Shown: positions 22,124-33,482 of the stretch, one piece after another
Layout of the letters: every line of letters begins with the position of its first letter
How positions within the stretch are numbered: position 1 is the first letter of the stretch
Source of the DNA: Bombyx mori
Taxonomy: Eukaryota > Arthropoda > Insecta > Lepidoptera > Bombycidae
DNA: 64,000 nucleotides
Assembly (NCBI RefSeq): GCF_030269925.1
Contig: NC_085116.1
Location: 15,252,001 to 15,316,000, forward strand
Reading direction: 5' to 3'
Program-made: the position numbers and the translations under genes
The notes under the pieces: model-generated
What the model was told of the DNA's origin: nothing
The model's database searches: none
Seen by the model: only the letters and a program-made list of their open reading frames with translations

Positions 22124-22548
22124 ATAATATACTAATATTATACAGCTGAAGAGTTTGTTTGTTTGAACGGGCTAATCTCAGGAACTACTTGTCCGAAAAA
22201 TTCTTTCAGTATTAGATAGCCCGCTTATTGACGAAGGCTATAGGCTATATAACATCACGCTAAGACCAATACAAGCGGAGCACCAATAAATAATGTTTCA
22301 AAATCGGGTTTTTTTTGCCCTTTTGAGAGCTTCCGCTGCGTGCGCTGCAGAAACGGTTAAAGTTTCACTAAAATAATGTATGACAGAATTGTTTCCCTTT
22401 AAAAGATTTACAAAAAAGTCCGTGACAGCATATGTCTATATGTTAAGGTTGGCTCACTATAACGTTTTTTATGCTAACCAAATTTGTTCTAAAATAAAGT
22501 ATTATTTGTGAACTATTCCACGCGGACGAAGTCGCGGGCAAAAGCTAG
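22124..22548 (+). mobile_element. Non-autonomous Helitron, family H3
   Basis: Reads 'gaagagtttgtttgtttgaa' near the start and ends 'cgcggacgaagtcgcgggca' then 'aaagctag' before T. The CGCG...CGCG hairpin sits about 10 bases before CTAG. This terminus is widespread in Lepidoptera. The 5' edge is approximate. Confidence 0.75.
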
Positions 22549-22768
22549 TATTTTTAGGAAAGCCCAATTAATTTATTCGAAATAGTACAAGTCGAAGTCC
22601 TCGTCAATTATTTTACTAATTTCCTCAGGGAATACACACGTTGCGTGTTATATGAAATAAACAGGTTATAAGCGACTAGCTACTTTTATAGCAAGCTTAT
22701 TGCTTCAGCACTTATTATGAAGATGGAAGAAGAAGTCGGTGCGACACTGGACAGAGATCGATTGAGTG

Positions 22769-23037
22769 GTCGTGGCCTAAAGGATAAGACGTCCGGTGCA
22801 TTCGTGTTGAGCGATGCAACGGTGTTCGAATCTTAGGCGGGTACCAATTTTTCTAATGAAATACGTACTTAACAAATGTTCACGATTGACTTCCACGGCG
22901 AAGGAATAACATCGTATAATAAAAATCAAACTAGGAAAATTATAATTTGCGTAATTACTCGTGGTAGGACCTCTTGTGAGTCCGCGCGGGTAGTGCCACC
23001 ACCCTGCCACCATGCGTCTTATCCTTTAGGCCACGAC
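22769..23037 (+). mobile_element. Fold-back Bm1: head, half body, inverted head
   Basis: The left part is a regular Bm1 head and linker ('cgtggcctaaaggataagac', 'ggtgttcgaatcttaggcgg', 'gacttccacggcgaagga') and the first part of the body, stopping after 'accaccctgccac'. Bases 23015-23037 are then the exact reverse complement of the first 23 bases (22769-22791). The element therefore has a perfect 23-bp terminal inverted repeat and no 3' tail. Confidence 0.9.
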
Positions 23038-23039
23038 GA

Positions 23040-23584
23040 CTTCAAATTATCTTATCTTTATAATCTATCTTTATATTTCACAGACATAAGTATATTTAGT
23101 CTAGTCTTCGATTCCTCTAGCACGCAGACTCCTGCTATGTAGCCAAATGAGAGTGTTTAATATATCCCAAATTCTTCTTGATTACAAAATCTTAATTGCA
23201 CTATTCTCAAAGTAAATGAATAATGTTCTTTTAAAATAAGATAAAAACAAATTCTTTCGCTAAATAATCGTTAAGAAATATTAAATATTTCTCGCTTAAG
23301 CGATTTCAAATTCCTTGAACAGGAAATTTGAGCTCAATTCAGCGAATGAAGCCATAAAACTGTTGTACTGTTATCGGCATACTACGATTGCAATTTTCGG
23401 AATAATTCAAGCGTCCCCAATGACAAAATCATTATAATATTTAAAAACCCATTAAAACCACTTTAAAAATCGTGATCACGGAAACTGTATATTTAATCTT
23501 GAGAAATTAAGAGATCTTAGGTTATTTTTATATTTCTATCTACTATGTGACCCCTAAAAACTGTCGTTATTATCCAGTAGATTT
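23040..23584. other. No gene or repeat recognised
   Basis: AT-rich sequence with nothing supported. Confidence 0.4.
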
Positions 23585-23790
23585 GTGAACTTTTTTACTT
23601 TACATATCCATCTGCCAATAGCCATAACATACCATGGTGTATAATGATTATTTGAGACTATTGACATCAGAACACGGATGCCACCATCCGCTTTGAAACA
23701 CAAGTTCGAAGTCTCATTTGTATTGTATATTAACTGCCCCACCCTTCTAAGCGGAATACATGATTGCTTCGTGGCAGAAAGTAGCAGAAC
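23585..23790 (-). mobile_element. Degenerate Bm1
   Basis: 'gatgccaccatccgctttga', 'aactgccccacccttctaag' and 'tgattgcttcgtggcaga' match minus-strand Bm1 at reduced identity. It is interrupted at its 5' side by the R1-like LINE tail that follows. Confidence 0.6.
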
Positions 23791-23798
23791 ACAATTTT

Positions 23799-24480
23799 TT
23801 TTTTTTTTTAACGCTGGGGAATCCATAAACGGATACCCGGTCGAGAGGGGTAATAGACCGGGTTATGTCGGACTCCGGCGCCTCCAGAGAAGAAGAGGGA
23901 GAAGAGGAAGACCAAAGTCCTCCTCTTTTTCCAATTCCTACCGGGAGACTACGCCTTGAGAAAGGCGCGCGAGGCGCTGCGCGGCGTCTACCACGCAGGA
24001 CCCGCCCCGCAAAACCGACTACCTACTAAACCCCATCGAGCTCCACCACTCCGACTCCACGAAACCTACGGTACCGCACAATGCGCGCCGCAGGCTCGCC
24101 GTCGCCGGTACCCGTCCTGACAATAGGACGGGATCCAATCCCCGGGAAGATCCCGCAGGACGTCGTCTCGGAAGACACCGTGAGTGGCGCATAGGAGCCA
24201 CCTTGCGCCGCCTCACCACGGAACCGACAGCAGAGCACCGGGCGCCCCCGCACCCAGTACCCAACAGTCCCTACGGGAGATTAACGGGAGCATCGTGCCC
24301 ACGTCGCCCACCCCGCCTTCTTCGATGAGGAGCCGAAGAGGGATTCCACTCCCTTTCGCGCTCCACAGCCTCGCGGAACGCCATGACCAGGTCGCAAAAT
24401 CTGGCCACGGCCTCCCACGAACTCTCGTCCTCTAGCATGCGGGCAATGACAGCCCTCAAGGAGAGGTAGCAGAACACCCT
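23799..24480 (-). mobile_element. R1-like LINE, ORF2 C-terminus and 3' UTR
   Basis: A GC-rich block bounded on the left by a T-run, the poly(A) tail of a minus-strand element, followed by 'acgctggggaatccataaac'. The minus frame entering at about 24477 reads 'AVIARMLEDESSWEAVARFC', then 'DLVMAFREAVERERE' and an Arg-rich end 'RRRRGGRRGH'. This matches the C-terminal pattern of R1-clade Bombyx LINEs (SW.av..FC..VM..KE.AE.eRE). The catalytic RT is absent, so it is a 5'-truncated copy. High GC against AT-rich flanks marks it as an insertion. Confidence 0.7.
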
Positions 24481-25234
24481 ACCACCTATAAATATCGGTT
24501 GGCTACTTCAATAGGCTGATACAACAAGCAGAGAACGCTGCGGGCCACACTGTGCTATATCCCCCAGTGGTCTTTTACGACACCCATGGGAACTGATGTG
24601 GAAAACAACGGGATGTTTCTATTCTAATCCGCACTGCGAACCGGCCAACCAAAATCCATTAGATTCGTACAGAAAACCACTCAAGATAAGAAATCTTCGC
24701 AAAAAGTTAAATGGCCTCCACAGTAGCCCTTAAGGTTTTAATTAACTTCAATTCAAGCTGCTCGCTACGGATGCCGACCTTCATCGATTCGTCACAGCTC
24801 GCAACAAATCACAACAAACATGGGATTACCGATCTACAATGTAAGCTAAATCAGTTGAGAATGTGGACGGACTTGAACACTCAAACAATTTCGAATTCTG
24901 CGCTAACAACTATAAAGCACATAATACAGAGCACAGTTTTGGAATATATGACTTAATTTTATGTTTTATAAACATCATTTCAGATTTGTTTCTCGTTCAA
25001 TCAAGGCATGCTACGTTCGTATATCAAACAATAATGTAAAGGTTATATCAAAGCTATTTTATTAGGTGAGCTCATTTTTATGTTTGTCATTATCAAAATA
25101 TATTAATTTCAACATGTGTGTTCGTGAGTGGTTACGGTTCGTGGACAGTTAACAATAGACTAAAATGGCCGTACTAGCCTAGCCAATTAATTATTTTTTT
25201 CGGACCGGTCCTCGAAGTATGTTTTCGCGTCTAA
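24481..25234. other. Unassigned sequence
   Basis: Bases 24545-24600 ('ggccacactgtgctatatcc', 'tcttttacgacacccatggg') look like part of a known Bombyx retroelement, but I cannot place the family. The rest is unremarkable. Confidence 0.35.
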
Positions 25235-25439
25235 AGCCTTGTTCGGACTAGGCGAGTATTTTAGTCGAGTACCGAGTAATTTAGTAGCTAAATGTGTCTG
25301 AGCACCAAAAATTTTGTCGAGTAGGTTAGTAAATAATTTAGTCAAGTCAATCCATTTTGTTCTATTTTTTCGGGCGAGTAGTTTAACCACTAAATTACGC
25401 GATACTCGACTAAAATAATCGCCTAGTCCGAACAAGGCT
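25235..25439. mobile_element. Harbinger-type MITE with TAA duplication
   Basis: 205 bp with inverted ends of about 39 bp: 'agccttgttcggactaggcg' at the left and its complement at the right, extending through 'attttagtcgagta'. Flanking TAA at 25232-25234 and 25440-25442 is a 3-bp target duplication, as PIF/Harbinger elements make. No coding capacity. Confidence 0.85.
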
Positions 25440-26451
25440 TAAGGGCAATACTCGATGGCTAAGAATGGAAAAGTTTTAAACTAAACAAACAAACTTTGTG
25501 ATGACCCTAATGAGTCCAAAGCCGGAAATTAGTACTGCTACAAGTGGAGCCATTTAGGTTTTTCAAGAGATCCGCTCAAAAATATCACATAGCTTTTATT
25601 GTCATCAGAAGTACACGCTTTTTCGTACCTACGACCACGGGGTCAGATGGTATTAGACACTGTCAGAATTACCAAACAACTAAAGTTGGCGAATGAATTG
25701 AAGGACTCACATTGATAACATTTTGTACGCCTTCGTCATAACTGTGTGGTATACGGCCCAGATTCGCATCAACCAATATCTTTCCGTGGATGGCATATAT
25801 GCAGCAACGTTCCCCAGATACATTGCCAATCAGCAGTAACTAATGAGAAGGTGTACTGTAAATCTGCCTATTTGGGTACACATCACTGACGGCTTTTGCT
25901 ATATGTTATGACTATGTGTTCACAAAACCACATAACATCATGTAAGCAATGCCCATTTATACCTAAAGGGATCATGCAATTTCGCTCAAACCAGACTTTG
26001 CGACACATCGAAATTGCCTTGTATCAACTGACAGTACAATCATATTGTCTGATCGATATCTGATTGTAATTTGGTGCAATAAGTACGCGCGCAGATTTAA
26101 TGAACTACCGTTGTACCAATCACGATGTGCTCATGCAATTCAGACCTTTACGTGATTAGACTAGAAATGAGAGCATTAGAAACTTCGGTTTGATCGTTAC
26201 GAAAGGATTTTTGGAAGCAAAACTTGATGATTTACTGTGTCTTCAGAAATGATTTGATATAGACACAGGCCATAGATTGGCCAAATTGGCTATACAGTTC
26301 ACCTGGCAACGCATTTTATTACTCGGTAGAAAATGAAGATAATACGAAATGATGTCTTTGAACGAAATACCCTACCATTTTCGTAATTAAATTGTTCCTA
26401 TAACAGACAGGTAGAATAGGCTAATGGAATTCATCCGCTTTTGTAGACAAA
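25440..26451. other. 1 kb with no gene recognised
   Basis: Unique-looking sequence. No coding frame or repeat is supported. Confidence 0.4.
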
Positions 26452-26670
26452 CCTTTTTTTTACTGCTTTATATGGGTGAGTGAATTCAGAACCCATCTGG
26501 TGCTAAGTCGTTACTGGAGCTCAGAGACATCGTGACAACCACAAGGTGAGTCCCAAAAAAAATCTTGAGGTTTTATCGTTTGAGTTTCAAGTTTTAGTGC
26601 ATCGTGTGTTCAGTTATGTCATAATATGCAGGATACTCGTGCGGGCTCACAATACCATACATCATCAGTA
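26452..26670 (-). mobile_element. Degenerate Bm1
   Basis: A T-run, then 'acccatctggtgctaagtcg', 'ttactggagctcagagacat' and, much later, 'actcgtgcgggctcaca' follow the minus-strand Bm1 order, with the middle strongly altered. Confidence 0.5.
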
Positions 26671-27265
26671 AGACTGCTAGTATCATAGTCGCTAGCTGTT
26701 TATAGCATAGCTTTAAGATTAAAATATATGTTTATAATTTCGATGCCTCCAATGAACACTAACAAAAAATTTTGAAATTTTCGTTTTTCACGCAAATCGC
26801 TTCACTATGTTAAAAGTATTACAATTAATCATTATTGATTTGGTTCGAAGCAAGAGTAAATCAGCTAGCTACACAAAAAACCATAAATATATCTGCAATA
26901 ATAAAGATTTTATTAACTTTTTTCGTTTAAACGCTCCTCCTGTAAATCTACGAATTTGGAGTTAGCGTAGTGTTCATTGGAGGCATCGATTTAATCTAGT
27001 TGTAAATGGTGAAATTTCTAAAACATCGGCAACGGAAATCCAATTTAATACCTGATACATATAGGGCTAAAATTGAGTTCTCTTAAAATCATGTTTCTGA
27101 TAGGGACCTTCTGTCTTGTTTAGAGTCAATTAAGTGTGAACGTATACCGCTTTCAATTAGACGCGCTTGAACGCTGTGAGAATCTGGATAGACTTTGATT
27201 TCCTTGGATATCATATTCCCTGTAGGAAATCGCATTATCCACAATAATCATAATACATATTTAAA

Positions 27266-27455
27266 ATATTCACAAACCGGAATATTTAAATGCATTAATA
27301 AATATTGAAAAAAAATTGAAAAACGAAGGCAGGTACTGCTGAAATCAAAACTAAATAAGAAACTAATATATTCACAAACCAGAATATTTAAATGCATCAA
27401 TAAATATTCAAAATAAATAGAAAAAAGAATTTCTTACTGAAATCTAAACTTCATT
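27266..27455. repeat. Tandem duplication, ~102-bp period
   Basis: 'atattcacaaacc.gaatatt' and 'taaatgcat.aataaatatt' occur at 27266 and again at 27368. The second unit is slightly shorter. An isolated two-unit duplication in AT-rich DNA. Confidence 0.75.
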
Positions 27456-27570
27456 AAAATCAGTTCGAGAGCATTGACTTTTAAATAGAGTGTGAAACTG
27501 TAAACAAGTTTATGACATTGTGACAGTAAAAGGTAGGCCAAAGTTAACCAGACTCAAATAAATGAAAAAC

Positions 27571-28000
27571 TTTTTTTCCTACCTAAGCTGATAAGCTCAA
27601 ACCAGGAGGGGTTGCTAACATTAGTCCTAGCAAGCTAGCCATGCTTCGCAGAATCTACCACCGGATCGGAAACGCGACCCACTGAGAAGATTCGGCGAGG
27701 AACTCAGTGGGCTATGTCTGTGGGTTAATTTACACGCCGAGCCCTTCTTCGCAAGCGAGGGGTTCGACGAGAACGATGACCGGTGCTCGAGGTACCTAAA
27801 AGCACTGTTAGCGGATCGGGAGCATGCCAAATGACGTGTTTAGGGTGACGTCGACTGTTTACCATTCAGTCTGCAGGATCGGGAATTTAGTTTCCAGCGG
27901 CTGAGAGATGATGAGAGGGCTCTATAATCATGCCGCTTTTTCGAAATAGCGCACTGATGCCTACTGTAGATACTAAGTGATGGACTCTATTATGATCCAC
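27571..28000 (-). mobile_element. Jockey-like LINE: ORF2 end plus 3' UTR
   Basis: The longest plain 3' end of family J in the window apart from 42480-42916. From the T-run at 27571 it covers the 3' UTR ('ccaccggatcggaaacgcga'), then the coding end ('ggtacctaaaagcac', 'gtcgactg', 'atgccgctttttcga', 'ctactgtagatact') on the minus strand. An extra stretch of about 20 bases sits near 27810. The frame is disrupted, so this is a dead remnant. Family identity follows from alignment with 42480-42916 and 63809-64000. Confidence 0.75.
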
Positions 28001-28494
28001 TAGAGCTTATGAGGCTACTCCTGCTAGAGGACACCGGCTATACCAAAGGCACAAGCAACCAGCTGCCTCCGCTAAGTACTTCTCTCATCTCTCAATTGGC
28101 TGGTTCATTTTTACGCGTACGCTGTAAATGTTATGAAATTTTATCCCGTAATTATATAACGAGTTAACTTTATAATTATTATAATGTAAGGCCTTATGAC
28201 AGCAAGCAAGCGCCGGTAATAACAAATTAGCCTGAAGGCACGAATGATTCACATAGGTAATGTGGTGACCATAATACGTTTAACTAGAAGAGCGGGTACT
28301 AAATCATTTTGATTCTAATAGAAGACTAAACCAGCTCACTGCTCAGATTTCAAGCGATTAAGTATTAAAGAAGTGTTTGCATAAAATAAATCTGATCACT
28401 GACAGATTAGTGTCTTAGATTAGTATTGAGCCTTCAGCCTTATTTGATGACCATCATCATCCATGAGAAATGGATGATCAATGTCATCACATTC
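28001..28494. other. No gene or repeat recognised
   Basis: Nothing is supported beyond a possible extension of the adjacent LINE for the first ~30 bases. Confidence 0.35.
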
Positions 28495-28570
28495 AAGTTG
28501 CGATATCTATATGCCTCAGTTATCACTTAAGACGAGCTGGGCCGTGAACTCGTTCTCCTCATATTTTTTA
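28495..28570 (+). mobile_element. Degenerate Bm1 3' fragment
   Basis: 'gttgcgatatctatatgcct', 'tatcacttaagacgagctgg' and 'gccgtgaactcgtt' match the Bm1 tail loosely. Confidence 0.5.
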
Positions 28571-29639
28571 TAAAGGGATTTTATGATCCGGTAACTAAGA
28601 CCTTTAGGTCATGTCTTATTTTAATTTATATTGTTATTTTTATGAAAAATGATAATATAGACTGAAATGAAATGAAAATGATTAATTTAAGACATTAATC
28701 AACTGGGATGAAATTAAATGAAATGAGATGAGATGATATAGAATGAAATATAAGCTCAGTAAAACGGTAGTCATTTACTGAGATTTTTTCAGTGGACTTT
28801 TTGGAGGATCCCGAGAAGTTACGTCCAGCGGCTTTGTTTCATTTTCCCACATTTGTGCACTTTCACAGATATTAAACAGTTAATAAGCCACCGTTATTAC
28901 ACATTTAAACCTGAAGAAACACTAAATAGACAAAATAAAACAAATCACACAACTTCACTCCTCGCGTTCCTACCAAAAAAGTTCTCTTCTCCTCATTTAG
29001 TATTTAAAATAAACAGGTTAAGCCGTAAAAATATTTTAAATGATGTCTACACTTCGCGAAAACCGAAGCACACTGAAAACATTGTATGCGTTATTGTCCG
29101 CTTTAGTCTTAGTTTCATGGTCACATTACGGCAACGTTGATATTAAACACTTTTTTCCGTCGCAACTCTGGTGGCGCCCGGTATTTTTTTACTTCATGCA
29201 AAAACAAGTTTACATTTTATTTATAGCAGACTTATGTATCTGACAATTCCGCGTTCAGTTTATCTTACATTTCGATTTGATTAATCGTAAAAATGCAGTT
29301 ATAATTGACACAAATAAGTAAACACGTATACAGACTTAAGAGAAATGGCGAATTTTTCTTTTTCTTATTGCGATAAAAAAAAGTGTTTTATCTGTTACTT
29401 CGGTGTACTCTTCGGTGAGTTGATACTCTACTCCAAAATTTAAGTTTGATAATTCAAATATTGTTAGTAAAAAAAATTCATTTTTATTTTTTATTTGTTA
29501 CAATGCGCGCCGCGATTTCAGACTCCTTGAAAGGAATTTAATTCGTTCAAATCTCGAGATAGGAGTTAATTCTGTCGCTCTCTCTCTGATCAGTAAGCTA
29601 CTAATAATCTTGAAAAATTTATGGTATTGTAGAAAGCGC
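28571..29639. other. GAAAT-rich tract, small ATG frame
   Basis: Bases 28655-28750 are a purine-rich run of GAAAT/GAGAT-like words. At 29040 an ATG frame of 67 codons begins MMSTLRENRSTLKTLYALLS and has a hydrophobic stretch (ALLSALVLVSW) like a signal or membrane segment, but no homology is recognised. It is not called as a gene. Confidence 0.35.
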
Positions 29640-29975
29640 TGGCCCGACCAAATCTGCACCACTCTGGATCCCACTACGATGCCATAAACAGAGCCGAGAA
29701 CAGAGGAAGATGGCGAAACATCATCCAGAGAAGGATAACGGGTGGAGATGGTCACGACCCTCAGACATCAGAAATGCGACTCAGGGAGAAGGAGGAGCCA
29801 ACAGACTGTCATATTTACCATTGCAGGTATACTACCCAGGGTTATTTGGGCTATGTCATTTTGTACGATCAAAAAGTATGCTATATATCTGCAGATCATT
29901 AAGCCCCACATGCCCTGCTCCCTAGGTACAGATACCTCGTATGAGGTTGGGCCTTATGCCAAAAAAAAAAGGTTA
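29640..29975 (+). mobile_element. LINE C-terminal remnant with poly(A)
   Basis: One frame reads 'SHYDAINRAENRGRWRNIIQ' then 'RRITGGDGHDPQTSEMRLRE'. This resembles the end of endonuclease-RT LINE proteins (A.nR..Wr.ii...). The segment ends in a ten-A run at 29960-29970. The left edge is approximate and the clade is not assigned. Confidence 0.6.
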
Positions 29976-30554
29976 TAAACTATAATTGTGTAATATTTTA
30001 CATAAATCCGTCCGACTTCAAAAATTCACTCTAAGATTCATTATGATATGTAGTATATTATTATATATTACAGAAATTGATCAGAAAAAGTAACAATTTA
30101 AATTTGACGTATACATGCAATGCGGGCTTGGCTATAATATAATTATATGTGTTCATTTTCAGCAGTTCAGAATTATAAAAATATAAAATAGGTTTTAAAA
30201 AGTGAAATATTGTACAAAAAAAAACATTTTAAATAGAAATGTAATTAAACATTCCAAAAGGTTTAAATGAATTTAAAATACTTCGTGAAATTTAAAAAAT
30301 ATTTACCCGACATCTAATGTTGAGATTTGCAAAGTAAAATTCCACATTTCCAAGTCCACATGCCTTGCAACACGCTTCGCTAATTACAAGCCGCTGTGCA
30401 AGGGAAAAGTGCTCTACACTCCCCGACGATGTGGACACAGCCTCCACTTGAACTTTCAAGAGGTTCTCACTGCATCCTTACAGAGTAGGCAGAGCTAACT
30501 AAAATTCTATTTTAGATGAGTTTAGTTCCAAGTTGAAAGGCGGAGTAACCGTTG
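29976..30554. other. No gene or repeat recognised
   Basis: AT-rich sequence with nothing supported. Confidence 0.4.
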
Positions 30555-31006
30555 TTTTTTTTTATTTTTATTCCTTTGATGGGTGGACGAGCCCACAGCC
30601 CACCTGGTGTTAAGTGGTTACTGAATAGTATTATAGCCATAGATATTTACAACGTAAATGCGCCACCCACCTTGAGATGTAAGTTCCAAAGTTTTAGTAT
30701 AGTTACAACGGCTCCCCCACCCTTCAAGCCGAAACGCATTACTGCTTCACGGCAGAAATAGGCGGAGTGGTGGTACCTACCCGTGCGAATTCACAAGAGG
30801 TCCTACCGCCAGTAATTACGCAAATTATAATTTTTCTGCTTTGATTTTTATTACACGATGCTATTCCTTCACCGTGGACGTCGATCGTGAACATTTCATA
30901 TCTACTTATCTCATTAGAAAAATTGGTACCCGCCTGCGGGATTCGAACACCGTTGCATCGCTAGATACGAATGCACCGGACGTCTTATCCTTTAGGCCAC
31001 GACGAC
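30555..31006 (-). mobile_element. Bm1 SINE, full length
   Basis: On the minus strand it runs from 'gtcgtcgtggcctaaaggat' through 'ggtgttcgaatcccgcaggc', the linker and the complete body to a T-run tail at 30555-30563. About 450 bp. One insertion ('aatagtattatag') interrupts the 'tggttactggagccc' motif. Confidence 0.95.
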
Positions 31007-31089
31007 TTGCTTCGTACTATAGAACGTTGTACTATAAAACTGAAACAGAACTTATGTCTAGTAGCTGGCGACATTTATTTTATTGATGA

Positions 31090-31159
31090 CTTTTGACTCC
31101 GGTACCACTTCACATTAGGTGGCTCTTGAGCTAGTTCATACGTCTAAGTAAAAAAAAGA
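31090..31159 (+). mobile_element. Degenerate Bm1 3' tail
   Basis: 'gactccggtaccacttcaca', 'taggtggctcttgagctag' and 'cgtctaagtaaaaaaaa' match the last 70 bases of Bm1. Confidence 0.65.
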
Positions 31160-31839
31160 TCTTTGAATTATATTGACAGTTACAGGTGGACCGAAGCTTA
31201 CGGAAGCAAAAAAATATCCAAAAACCATAGGTAATTTTGAAAATTATCTTACTCCTCAAATACACATAAAACATCCAGCAATCAATCAAACGGTTATTCG
31301 TACCGACATAATTAGACATTCCCTTTCAAAGACAGTGCTTCGGGTGAAAGATCAAAATATATTAGAAGCCGAACTAGGTCAAACTAAACGTACGCGACGC
31401 CAATTATTTACACAAGTTTTATGTGTCAGTAAAAGTGTGAGAAACGTTACATAAACATATTAACACGTGGTCTATAAACTACTGCGCGATGTGACATGTT
31501 GTTTTTGCAGTGTGTTCTTCATTGCGTAAGTGTTATCGTAGCGTAATATTATGTAAAAAAAATTCGAGTGTTTTAAAACCGTTGTGTTTATAAACTATAG
31601 AATACGAACATACACAGTTTTAATGCACTTCATGTATTGTTTGTTTCTTTTGCACTAGTCAGTTGAGCTATTACCAGGTGTCAAGTGATGTGGTCGGTAT
31701 GTATACGACAAAGGGAACATCTTCCACCGAGCGGGTGATATTGCTCGGTAGACTGACGCGACGTTCGAATGTCGTTGTTCGGAACTTGTATATATGCAGA
31801 CTTATCTTGAAAAGGTCGTAAGCGTTGCGTTGTATGATG
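31160..31839. other. Open frame of unknown nature
   Basis: A 93-codon frame at 31173-31454 (plus) starts with TTG and contains GGPKLTEAKKYPKTIGNFEN. It has mixed, non-repetitive composition and follows 'ttgacagttacag', which resembles a splice acceptor. No family is recognised. It could be a host exon, a transposon fragment or chance. Confidence 0.25.
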
Positions 31840-31966
31840 GCTACCCGCCATAGACATCTCATGAATGCTACCCGCATCTTGATATGTAATCGAAGCCTCA
31901 GTTATATTCGCGGCTGTTACCGGAACGCCTTACTTGTTTCGCGGCAAAGGTGGAAATAGGCAGGAC
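31840..31966 (-). mobile_element. Degenerate Bm1 body
   Basis: 'acccgccatagacatctcat', 'ctacccgcatcttgatatg', 'gcctcagttatattcgcggc' and 'gtggaaataggcagga' align with minus-strand Bm1. It joins a family J LINE end directly. Confidence 0.6.
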
Positions 31967-32158
31967 TGAGTTTCTTGCCGGATCTTCTCAATGGTCGCGT
32001 TTCCGATCCGGTGGTAGATTTTGCGAAGCACTGCTCTTGCTACCGTTAATGTTAGCAAATTCTCTCAAGTTGAGTCCGTAAGGTCACCTACCCGTCCGGC
32101 CGTCCAGGCGTAGCTGGGATAGCCCGTTAGTCAACCAGCAAATAGGTAGGGAAAAAAA
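31967..32158 (+). mobile_element. Jockey-like LINE, 3' end fragment
   Basis: Family J copy from 'actgagtttcttgccggatc' to 'aataggtagggaaaaaaa'. The 5' edge lies inside the degenerate Bm1, indicating insertion into it or a joint truncation. Confidence 0.8.
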
Positions 32159-33050
32159 TGGTGATCCTCACCTATGAATACTCAAAATACTGTGTATGTG
32201 TGTGTGGAAGTGTGTGTGAGAGTGTGGATGCGATCGCGTTTATGTGTGCGTCTTTTAATACTTCTTCGGAAGTACCTTCAGAATGTAAATGTTTGTAATT
32301 CTAAACAATTTATACCGCCATTAAGATTATGGTAATTTTGTAGAATCTCTACTTTTTGTTATCGCTATTTCTTGGACTATAAAGACAATGCAGCTCACGT
32401 CACGTCAGATCGTAAGTGGTTATCGTCACTCATAAATAATGACTTAGTCAATGCCAGCAATGATATGTAATAATAGTGCTAATATATTACGAAAGAAGTT
32501 CTATCGAATGATCCTTGCATTCGATTCAAGTTCTAAACAATAAAACCCCTTTTTCTCATATTAAGCAATAACAGGCAGAAAAAGTAGGTTCCCTAAAATA
32601 ATCTTATCTCCCAATTAATCAAGAACGAATTTCACTACGATCAGTACCTAAACAAAAGCCTATATTGAAATTGATTGGCCAAAAAAAAAGCTCCCGCAAA
32701 TAAGTAATAAAAATGAACAGAACTTTAATAACCCAAAGTCGCACTCGAACCATAAAAACATAAAGTGCAATTTGTCACTCGATGACACATTATAGGTATC
32801 GATAAAAAGCGACAATAAAACGAAGTGCCGTTCTCGATAAATATTCATACTCTCAACTCTTCACATATCGACGTTAAAAAAAACTTGCATTGTAATAGCG
32901 CATCTACTTTTCATACTTGACGTATGTTATATAAATTGAAGCTTTGCTCCCACGTTTTCCAAAGAAAGCGCTATAGCTGTTTTCTATTAGCCCACTAAAA
33001 AAGCTGTTTAAACGTAATTCGTAGAGTAGCTTTAAATCACGTTAATCGGA
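32159..33050. other. TG-rich microsatellite, otherwise featureless
   Basis: A TGTG-rich microsatellite lies at 32190-32240. A weak trace of a CR1-like 3' UTR ('agtggttatcgtcactcat', 'atgccag') is near 32410-32457. No gene. Confidence 0.4.
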
Positions 33051-33482
33051 TTTTTTTATCGCTTAAATGGGTGGACGAGCTCACTTTTTACTGGAGATAG
33101 GACCCCTTGTGAGTCTCCGCGGGTAGGCACTACCACCCTGCCTATTTCTGTCGTGAAGCAGTAATGTATTTCGGCTTGAAGGGAGGGGAAGCCGTTGTAA
33201 CTATACTTGAGACCTTAGAACTTATATCTCAAGGTGGGTGACGCATTTACATAGTAAATGTGTATGGGGGCTCCATGTGAGCTCGTCCACCCTTCTAAGC
33301 AATAAAAAAAAACAGCCCACCTGGTGTTAAGTGGTTACTGAAACCCATAGACATCTACAACGTAGATGCCGCCACCCTGTCTTGAGATATGAGTTCTCAG
33401 GGCTCAGTATAATTACAACAGTACCTACCCGTCGTGCGGATTTATAAGAGGTTCTACCACCAATAATTACGCAAATTATAAA
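33051..33482 (-). mobile_element. Bm1 SINE interrupted by another Bm1
   Basis: The host copy is on the minus strand: its tail, 'tcgcttaaatgggtggacga' to 'gctcac', occupies 33051-33084, and it resumes at 33313 with 'cagcccacctggtgttaagt' and ends near 'taattacgcaaattata'. It also lacks about 85 bases between 'aattacaaca' and 'gtacctaccc'. The gap 33085-33312 is filled by an oppositely oriented Bm1. Confidence 0.92.
33085..33312 (+). mobile_element. Bm1 SINE nested in a Bm1
   Basis: A headless copy beginning 'tttttactggagatagga' and ending 'cccttctaagcaataaaa' with an A-run. It lacks the 'taaccacttaacaccag' segment of the tail. Being inside the host copy, it is the younger insertion. Confidence 0.92.

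Noticed and set aside
24019..24264. GC-rich overlapping frames suggesting a host exon
   Set aside because: The block has a T-run end and R1-like C-terminal residues, so a LINE insertion explains both composition and frames.
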